Part shown: positions 56,491 to 64,000 of the stretch, one piece after another
Layout of the letters: the number at the start of each line of letters is the position of its first letter
Position numbering within the stretch: position 1 is the first letter of the stretch
Assembly (NCBI GenBank): GCA_950097015.1
Contig: CATNEN010000026.1
Span: forward strand, 1,158,001 to 1,222,000
Source: Macrostomum hystrix
Taxonomy: Eukaryota; Platyhelminthes; Macrostomidae
Direction: 5' to 3'
Length of the DNA: 64,000 nucleotides
The notes under the pieces: generated by a model
Database searches by the model: none
What the model was told of the DNA's origin: nothing
Seen by the model: only the letters and a program-made list of their open reading frames with translations
Program-made: the position numbers and the translations under genes

Positions 56491-56733
56491 ATGAAGTGGC
56501 AGCTCGTTCTCGGACTCCTGCTGTGCGCCGCCCTGGCCGCCGCCCTGCCCAGCCAGCAGATGTCGAGCGAGGAGGCGGAGACTTTGTCGGCGCTGGAGGC
56601 CCTGTCCAACATCGACCAGTCCAGCTTGGCCGAGGAGGGAGCCGTGCACCTGGCCAAGAAGCGCTTCCGCCTGATCCGTGCCGTCAGGACCGCCGCCACG
56701 ATCGCCAAGGTGGCTGGCATGGTGATGGGCTGA
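56491..56733 (+). CDS. Class B cationic peptide precursor, copy 10 (A/B mosaic)
   Basis: 80 aa. The signal peptide, early propiece and mature segment (FRLIRAVRTAATIAK ... VMG) are class B. The end of the propiece (EEGAVHLAKK) is class A, followed by an extra Arg that makes the site KKR. This mosaic suggests recombination or gene conversion between classes. A poly(A) signal AATAAA is at 56858-56863. It is the rightmost copy seen. Confidence 0.84.
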   Translation: MKWQLVLGLLLCAALAAALPSQQMSSEEAETLSALEALSNIDQSSLAEEGAVHLAKKRFRLIRAVRTAATIAKVAGMVMG

Positions 56734-57015
56734 TCTTGACGTTGTCACGGACACCAGCAATGACCGAACTCTGATCCTGACTCTATGATTTTAATTGTCC
56801 TTTTAATGTCAGTTTATATTACGATCGATGATTTTAACAACAGAGCTCTATTAGGCAAATAAAAAACGAAGTCCCAAGCAAAGCTGCAAAAAACCCGTGT
56901 TGTTTTCGATTCTGTCCTTCGAATTGTGAATTATTCATGACGACAATTCGTCTGTTGGACAACTAACTGTTTCGAAATTCTGTAGCTTTCATGCTAACGG
57001 TGCTTTTTTGAGCCT

Positions 57016-57290
57016 TCGGAGGTGTAGCCTGCTGGTTTAGAGCGTCGGACTTATGGTTTGTAGGTCGGGGTTCGATTCCTGACTCCACTGGAACAAGTTT
57101 TGTCATTCAGTAAGAAACTTTACTCTGCATTGCTTCAGTTCACCCCAGTTGTTAAATGGGTATCAGCATCAGCAAGGATAACTGAGGGTGGATGTGGTGG
57201 CCCACAGCAATACCTGCGGGTTTGCTGTCGGCTGTACATCCGACCTTTCTAGAGGCAGGTGAAATCAATTATTATTATTATTGAAGGCAC
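57016..57290 (+). mobile_element. SINE-B copy, near full length
   Basis: The tRNA-like head (TTTAGAGCGTCGGACTTATG; GGGGTTCGATTCCTGACTCC), the family body and an (ATT)n tail are present. The internal CCATGGACTGAACAG part is deleted. Confidence 0.85.
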
Positions 57291-58073
57291 TACTCGGATA
57301 AAGGCGTTTAGCTTGCATTGCTATATACTAGAATATTATTGTATCAGGGCTTGGTTTATGTTCATCAACAATAGAATTTGGCCTGCGTTCAAAAATAGTT
57401 TTCGTAAAATTAGTCAAAACTATTTTCTGCATAGTATACTTGAGAACATCTATTTACAGAGATTTGGTTTATTTACAGTGTTGACAAGGAGTGACAGTTA
57501 GAGCAATTTTTTTTGTGCAGCAGAAAGTTCAAGAAAAATGCAATTAATGCGTCACGGCATATGGACATCTTATATTCACAACGATTGTTTAAAAGAATCT
57601 CAATGCAACGGTCGCACAAATGTTAACATGCTCTTTGTCAGATGAACACCTCCTAGAATTCAGTCAAGTCAGCGCTAAAAACTTATTTGGAAAATGGTAA
57701 ATGGACTGTTTAGTTCTACTAGCATTGTTTGAATTGCACTGATGGAATTCGGGCCATGGGAGTTTCATCCCCTCAATCTCCTCCGGAAGAGAAGTTGCGC
57801 TCGTAATTCGAAAACGTATTCGAAGGCTTGGATAAAGAATAAAGATGTAGCCTATTAGTCCCATTCAGAACAACGGACTTTTAGGTCTTCCCATGAGTCA
57901 GTTGGGTGAGTGAAACAGTAATCGAAGTCTACCTTAACTGTCAGTAAGGCATTTACACCTGTTCGACATGTTACCTAGGCAGATGCGTACGTTGGTACTG
58001 ACTTGCTGATCGTCAGGAAAAGTGCACCCTAAAAGAGGTATCACATCTCCTGCGTCAAAAATGAAAGCCTCTA
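57291..58073. other. Intergenic, 3' of the kinase gene
   Basis: No gene is seen. A weak SINE-A-like trace may lie near 57930-58030 (CACCTGTTCGACATG; TGCTGATCGTCAGG). Confidence 0.35.
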
Positions 58074-59080
58074 TCATGCTTCTATCAGAAATGTGTGTCT
58101 GAGCAATTCATTGGCTGTTGGCCTCTCAACTGGATCGTGCCGAGTACAAAGATTGTAGAGGTCGGCGAGCTGCTGGTTGCAGCAGGCGGGCATCCGCGGC
58201 ATCGGGCAGTACATGACTGCGTAGCAGACGGCCATCACGTTGGAATGGTCAGAGTGGGGCGGCCGGCCACACAGAAGCTCGAACACTGCGCAGCCCAGCG
58301 CAAATACGTCCGACTTAGCTGAGTACGCCTGCGATTCGTACACCTCGGGAGCCATGAAACGATGCGTACCAGCCAGAGAGTGCTTGACTTCAGGCGCACC
58401 TGCGGCGTTGTTGGACTGCACCGCCAGGCCGAGGTCTACCAGCTTTACCACGCTGCCCCGGCTAGTGATCATGATGTTCGAGCCTTTTACGTCACGATGA
58501 ATTATTGACGGGTCGCGGCTGTGCAGGTAGTGAAGGCCGTGGCATGCCTGGTGGAAAATCCATAATGTCAAAGCTGGGTTCATGACCTGATAACTTCTTT
58601 CGACTGTTATGAAAGATACGATTTTCCAGCAATACCCTTGCTTACTTGTGTGATAATGGACCGCATGTCGTCCTCGCTAAAAGGGCCGTCACGGCGCAGC
58701 TCGCACAGATTCCGGCCGTCGATGAGCTCCATGACCACGTAGAGCAGTCCGGGCTCGCTAGAACTGTCAAAGTGCAGATAGCGAACCACATTTTCGTGCC
58801 GCAGTCTCAGGAGGAATTCGGCGCCTCGAATCTCCCGCTTATAATCGTGATCCGGACTGTCGCCCTGTCCACGTCGACGGATATTTGGGCTTCTGCCGAC
58901 TTCCTTGATGGCGGCTGGCTGGCCTTTGAAGGTGCCGCGCAGCACCCGGCCGAAGGCACCCTCGCCGATGACATCAGGCTTCTGGTTGGGTGGACCGATG
59001 GTCCAGACGCGGCTTGGCGGCTGACGGCTGAGTCGCGAAACGGAGCCTGCTAGGCTTGGCAGTCTGGTCCGACTGCTCAT
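58074..59080 (-). CDS. Small MAP3K (STE11)-like Ser/Thr kinase
   Basis: Two exons, 59080-58646 and 58547-58074, joined in phase 0, give 302 aa, essentially a bare kinase domain. Glycine loop GEGAFGRV (39-46), ATP-binding Lys59 in AAIKEV, catalytic HRDVKGSN (162-169), DLG in place of DFG (183-185), and activation segment end GTHRFMAPE (205-213). Then come DVFALGCAVFELLCG and a complete C-lobe (RPTANELLRHTFL). KGSN and GT..FMAPE fit the MAP3K/STE group, but I cannot place it in a subfamily. All catalytic residues are present, so it is probably active. The 30-residue N-terminal extension is basic and Ser-rich. The ATG at 59080 is the first in frame. A foldback element starts 74 bp upstream. Confidence 0.87.
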
Positions 59081-59153
59081 GGGATTGGTGAAGGATGATA
59101 ATGTACTCGTAGTTTAACAGTAGGACTACCAATCCATTTGGCCGCCCGTTTTT

Positions 59154-59698
59154 ATACCAAGGGGGGAATCCCCCTGACAATTATTTGTGCTGCACCCGAG
59201 CAGAGCAATGCAAGCCAACGAAACTCAAGAACACGGGCCAACTTTTTGTTGCGCATCTTCTGGAACAATAATCAAGTCGCCAGCCCTTCATAACGTTGAA
59301 ATATTCAATGATTCTGGTCAAGAGTCAGATTTTTCCCACAAGAGTGTAGTGCAGCAGCTCCATCTTGATCAATGTCGGTGACCACCGAAGTTGGAAATGA
59401 TGCAGGCACATTCGGGGGACTTGCCGAAAAAAATTGAAGGCTTGGCAAGGCCGCACTGAGGAGCAGTGCAAACTCGTGTTTGGGGTGTATGAAGTACACT
59501 AGCTCTTATGGGAAAATCAGACCTTCGCCAGAACCATTGAATATCTCGACGGTCTAACTAAAGGGCTCGCGACTTGATTCTTGTTTCAGAAGATGCGCAA
59601 CAAAAAGTTGGCCCGTGTTCTTGAGTTTCGTGTGCTTGCGTTGCTCCGTTCGGGTGCAGCAAAAATAATTTTCAGCGGGGACTTCCACCCCTTGGTAT
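59154..59698. mobile_element. 545-bp foldback element upstream of kinase gene
   Basis: Long inverted arms of about 195 bp (about 59154-59347 and 59505-59698) surround a loop of about 155 bp. The ends are ATACCAAGG / CCTTGGTAT. The arms share CGAAACTCAAGAACACGGGC and CAACTTTTTGTTGCGCATCT in opposite orientation and are roughly 85 percent alike by eye. T-rich flanks (TTTT) could be a target duplication. No coding sequence is visible. Confidence 0.8.
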
Positions 59699-59819
59699 TT
59701 TTACTGTCAACTGAATCTGGCTGAACTGAAATCTTAATAGAGACTATTAAAGTTTGATAAATATGCATTAAAGCTACCTGCTTGAAGCCTGATTGGCGGC
59801 GTCAAATCCTACTGACAAA

Positions 59820-60035
59820 CTACCGGCTCGTGTAGGCAGCCCAGCGGAAGACTTTGGTCGATGGATCAACGGGAATAGAGTTGACATTAGCTAGGTAGCT
59901 CTTTGGGTTGCAAAATACAATGCTGACATTTGATTGCGTGCCGACAGTGACTGTCGTGCTGCTATATACATTTACAATGGTATAGTGTAGACTTGCAGCA
60001 GTGCTAAATACAGAAACGTAGAAGCGTGTCGTCAT
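59820..60035 (-). other. Isolated 71-codon open frame
   Basis: It contains LHYTIVNVYSSTTVTVGTQS and NPKSYLANVNSIPVDPSTKV. It could be an exon or an old element fragment. I see no domain and do not call it a gene. Confidence 0.2.
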
Positions 60036-61686
60036 CTACCTATAGATAATTTTAGCTTCCATTATGTTAGTCTACGTCACGCACAAGAACTTTTCTCCGA
60101 AAATAGCAGGTGAACCCGAAATTCCGTCTCTGTGCTGAGACGGCAAAGCTGGCGAGGATTTAGGCGAAGCATAGTGCTACTTTTCATAATTTTTTTCTCT
60201 CGCCATTCCCGTTCCTGAGCTGTCAAAAAAACACTGAAAAAACGGAACGTCAGTCACCTGACCATGAAAAGGTGCTCAAAGCAGCTGTGGACCTCTAACG
60301 GGGTGAGCCCTCACCATTCGCTCTATTGTCTGTGACGCCAGGTCAAGCCCTAACTCAAAACTCCAGGCTCTCCCTTTGCTCTCTCTCTCTCTACGAGGGG
60401 TGGAGTGAGGAAGCCCAAAAGATTTCTATGTTTTGAAGCAACAATTGCATAAAACACTCCGAAAAGGTACATTATGACCCTTGAATACTACTCTCAAAGG
60501 CAGTAGATGCAAACTAGGACGCTAAAGTGTATAAAAAGTTGTGGTTCCAAGTCAGCTTCATCTTACAAAGACCTCCTATTTCAGTTTGCCGAATGATTAC
60601 CAGGATGAGGCCAAGAGTAAGCTGGACTTGGGTTTATCACTTCTGCGTTGCCAATCTAAAGGGAACAGAATGCCTTCGTATTCGTAGATAAGCACTGAAA
60701 AGTGTGAGACCGGAGCAGTCAGAGTAACTATGAATGATCATATTTTAATGAGCCATACTTGTATGCATTTTAGTTTTATGCAAAAAGCGAGGTAAAAACT
60801 GTCATTTGAAACAGCGAGCCATGAGGTAAATTTAACGCTTTAATATTAGCTCCAGAAAAATGGAAATCACTAAAGCAGGAAGGGGCCTCTAATTCATTCG
60901 TCTTTCTGCGCGTGTGCTGTGTAGGTTTCCGAGGCTCAAAGTGGTTGGACTGAGGTGATGCGGAGAGACAGACATCAGATATAGAACAGATCTAAATGCC
61001 GAGTTGCAGATTCAAGCGACTCAACTGTTGCAATGGCAAGTGTTAGAGGGTTTTAGACTGCATTTAAGTATCCGCGCACTAAACTTAGGTTTTATGTCCG
61101 ACCAACCATCACCTCTCTCTCTACCTTCAAAGTCTCTCCATATGCTGACGTTATTTTGGAGCCTGCAACAATGCTCAGAAACTCAGAAGATAAAACCCAA
61201 GAGAGAAAAAAAGAAGAAAATTTTTCAGTCAATAGTAAAACAGATAATTCCACTACCCCGACTTTCTACAATGAGCAGTTCGAAGCATTGCATTGAGTAG
61301 CTCCACTCTGCGCGGTGTGTAATTGTTATTGTCAGAAGTGTGTCAGAGCTAAGTGCGACTGCTGCTGTTTGTTGAGAATTCTAAGCATTTAACTATTGCA
61401 TTTATTTTCGCATTTTTGCAGCCAAACCTTTGCACCTCCTTGCTTTGCTATTCTCTCTCTGCCTTAGATACGACAGCATTAGATAATTTATCATTTTCCT
61501 CTACGCTCGTATGTACATAGTAGCTGTAACTGTTGAAGCATCAAGCCAGGTCTACCACCAGATTCCTGATTAGATCTCTATCCATGTGTTTCACAAGACC
61601 TCTATTCTATTTTTCGCTGGGACCTTGAAAATTACCTTCAAAAGTTTTGCTTACCACCGTCATAAATAGTCTTATCCATTAGTATA
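60036..61686. other. Intergenic, nothing recognised
   Basis: There are short CT-rich runs (about 60380 and 61110). The open frame at 61004-61300 lacks any motif. Confidence 0.4.
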
Positions 61687-62042
61687 GATAATAATAATAA
61701 TAATAATTGCAGGAGGGCTGCGGGCAATGGCACATAATTTGGTGACACTAGACCCGTAGCCAGCGAGGAGGCAGTTCTGCTCATCTCGCTGACTCCTGAG
61801 CACGCAGGTACACAGATACCGTACGCAGGCACACACTCACACATCTGCCATGACTTTCTCATCGTCAGGCAGTGTACACTCTCACTGTGCCTTGGAGGTT
61901 GGCCCTCAAGGGCGTAAGTTGCACGACAAGTCCCCAAGCCTTCTCTCCGCGGCTGCGCCTAAAAAAATGTGACCTCGCCGCGGAATCGAGCTCAGGGACA
62001 TCGTTGCGAGAGCCAAACGCGTTGACTACTCTGCCACTGTCC
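61687..62042 (-). mobile_element. SINE-A copy, full length with (ATT)n tail
   Basis: This is the best reference copy. Reading the minus strand, the tRNA-like head (GGCAGAGTAGTCAACGCGTT; B box GAGCTCGATTCCGCGG) comes first. The CA/GT-rich body follows, then the conserved end GCCCGCAGCCCTCCTGCA and an ATT tail of about six units. Confidence 0.9.
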
Positions 62043-62712
62043 CATTACTGATCAATTAGTACTATAAGTCGGGCATGCTATTTCACTAGATATCCAACCA
62101 CATGTAAAGTAATTTTAACATTAGCACAAAAGTGCAACGGGGAGTCACGAGTAAGTTTTGTTCTCTTTAATTTTCTGTTATGTATTGAGGTAAGCGTGCA
62201 TATCGCAACAGTGCAAAGATTGGATTACTTTCTATGAATACTTCTCGATAAAGGAAAATACGAGTTGTAATAACTATCATATCTAACGGCAAAAGTTAGT
62301 AATAGATAACAGCAGTGAATACAATCAAATAGTTCTGTAACTTTACTGTACTAAAATGCCGCGTCGATAATTTAAACGTGTCCGAAAGTTAGTTTTGTTT
62401 GGCTAATCTTGTCAATCGTTGACTTCAGATTCCTGCATAGATTTTGCAAACAACTTAACTGTTACCAATATAATAATAATATTTTTACATAATACGTACG
62501 TTTATATGCTACACAATAGTGTACATTATCCATGGGAAATGACTTGATAATGGGAATAATGAGGATGAGAATTGTGAATGAAATTATTCATGCCTAGACG
62601 AGCCCTACTTTCCTGCCGTCAGTCTTTCGGATAGTTGGAACTATTGAAAATTAAATATCCAATTGAAAGATAATTAGCGAAAAGGTGAATGTCATTTGGC
62701 CAGCAGGAGCCT
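62043..62712. other. 3' flank of the PTB-like gene
   Basis: AT-rich, with no gene seen. It probably contains the 3' UTR end of the minus-strand gene to its right. Confidence 0.4.
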
Positions 62713-64000
62713 CTAGCTTCTGTGGTTGCTAGGTGGTCTCCGGGGCTGGTCCGCCTGCGGCGGCGGCTGCTGCCACGGGAGCGAGTGCCGCAGCTGCGCC
62801 TGAGCTCGACGTCGGCGCCACGTTGAAAATCCCCTGGCCGGATCAGCCGAGTGGTCGCTGATGGAGGAGCGGCCGCTGCTGGACATAAACGACGCTTCCA
62901 GCCGTGATGCGGAGTCCAACGTGCCAGTGCTGGCACCTCCGTCATCTTCCTCGCCTTCGCTGTCATAGTCGGGTGGCGGATCGTACTCTTCGTCAACAGC
63001 GGTATCGTCGGCAGCAATGGCGGACGCGGTTGCAGCGACGATGACGTTGTCTCGATTGCCACCGTTGACAGCTGTGAATTTTGCTCCATTGGCGTCGGCA
63101 GTAGCTGCATCGCGAATCTCTGAGCGGCGAATGTAGGCTCCACTGGGCGCTTTCGAGTCTGAGCGCAACGGCTGTTCGGTCCTACGCAGCAGCACATTGC
63201 CGTGGCTGCGGCTCAGCGTATCGTAGTCTCGCGGCGGATGAAGCAGCGGAGCGCCGCTATTGTCGCGAAGTTTCTGCTTCAATTCCTCCGTGACTTGAGC
63301 GCCGACAACCTGCGGCGGCTGTTGCGGAGGCGGCGGAGGCGGCGGAGGCGGCGGAGGCGGCGGCGGTGGAGGAGGAGGTGGTGGAGCTGGGGCAGGCAGA
63401 TGTGGCGAGTGTAGCTGAGAAGATGGACGGCTGCCGCTGCTGCGACTGCCACCACCTCCACCGGCTGTCGATTCCGAGGTCACCGGCTCGAAGTAGCCAC
63501 TTGGCCTGGCCTCACCCCTCCGGACTAGCTCCAGCTCCAGCTGCCGCACTCCGTGCAGATGCTGCGGACTGCTCAGGCAGCGGACCATCCGACCCGCGAA
63601 TTCTGACACCTCCTCGAGCGAGTTGCCACGCCACACATGAACGTGAACAGATCGATTAGACTCTTCGTTGTAGCCTGCGGAAGACAAAAGCTTCATTTAT
63701 TCATTCAAGTGTTTTAATGAGGTGGGTTAGTCTTAAAGCAGCTCACCAAACAGGATGAGCGAAAACACCAATGGGTCGGAGCCGCCATCCTCCTGCTGCG
63801 CAAATGTAATGTCCTGCACTGGCACTGATGGGTAGCGACCGCCGGTTCGCAATCCCGTCCTGGGATCCATCTCCCAGATGCGCAGCTTGCGCTTGTCGAA
63901 CTCCAGCACGTGACGCTTGAGCTGGAAGCGCTGACTGCTGCGTCTGCTGAGCAGGTCGCGCACAACTGGCTGCACAAACTGCCTGCCGCAGAGGCCTTCC
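62713..64000 (-). CDS. PTB-like-domain, proline-rich adaptor protein, 3' part only
   Basis: Exons 64000(edge)-63747 and 63674-62713 join in phase 1 (LILFG|YNEES). The gene runs off the right edge. The N-terminal visible part has a PTB/PH-like pattern: HVLEFDKRKLRIWEMDPRTG, then RYPSVPVQDITF, DPLVFSLILFGYNEES, and a last strand and helix VHVHVWRGNSLEEVSEFAGR. A linker, a run of about 20 prolines (coded near 63318-63390), an acidic patch (EEYDPPPDYDSEGEED) and a Ser-rich, Arg-rich tail follow. PTB folds bind NPxY or phosphoinositides (family knowledge); the proline tract suits SH3/EVH1 binding (inference). I do not recognise the specific gene. Confidence 0.7.

Noticed and set aside
9690-57290. 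tRNA genes suggested by A- and B-box sequences
   Set aside because: The boxes belong to SINE heads followed by conserved non-tRNA bodies and ATT tails; no cloverleaf with a proper acceptor stem was seen.

Overview
This is a stretch of animal nuclear genome. The genes have GT-AG introns, metazoan multidomain proteins and TATA-box promoters. Two tRNA-derived SINE families, decayed non-LTR retrotransposon sequence and a very high load of short-period tandem arrays fill the space between exons. Exons are GC-rich and noncoding DNA is AT-richer. The gene set fits an invertebrate, perhaps a lophotrochozoan or flatworm, but nothing here fixes the species. Exon boundaries below were built by hand from splice sites and reading-frame phase; no transcript was available.

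Layout. (1) 1.5-17.9 kb, minus strand: an ARHGAP39/Vilse-type RhoGAP (tandem WW, polyQ/Pro linker, MyTH4, RhoGAP), with its first exon(s) not found. One 12.3 kb intron is more than half satellite arrays. (2) 19.3-22.3 kb, plus strand: a three-exon CEP112-like centrosomal coiled-coil protein, head to head with the RhoGAP gene. (3) 23.8-33.9 kb, plus strand: a 14-exon gene of 1163 codons with two N-terminal EF-hand-like segments (C1orf87-like) joined to a HELP/WD40 microtubule-binding EML module. Its introns carry five tandem arrays and five SINEs. (4) 34.3-56.9 kb: a cluster of ten small single-exon genes on both strands, plus one relic. They encode about 77-82 aa precursors with a signal peptide, an acidic propiece, a dibasic site and a cationic amphipathic helix ending in an amidation signal. 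All ten share one promoter module. Four of them form a mirror-image duplication centred near 50 kb. (5) 58.1-59.1 kb, minus strand: a compact MAP3K-like kinase gene with a 545 bp foldback element just upstream. (6) 62.7-64.0 kb, minus strand: the 3' end of an adaptor-like gene with a PTB-like domain and a poly-proline tract, running off the right edge.

The large genes are cytoskeletal or signalling genes with no evident joint function. The peptide cluster is the most unusual part. It looks like an expanded secreted, probably antimicrobial, peptide family that is still being reshaped by duplication, inversion and gene conversion.
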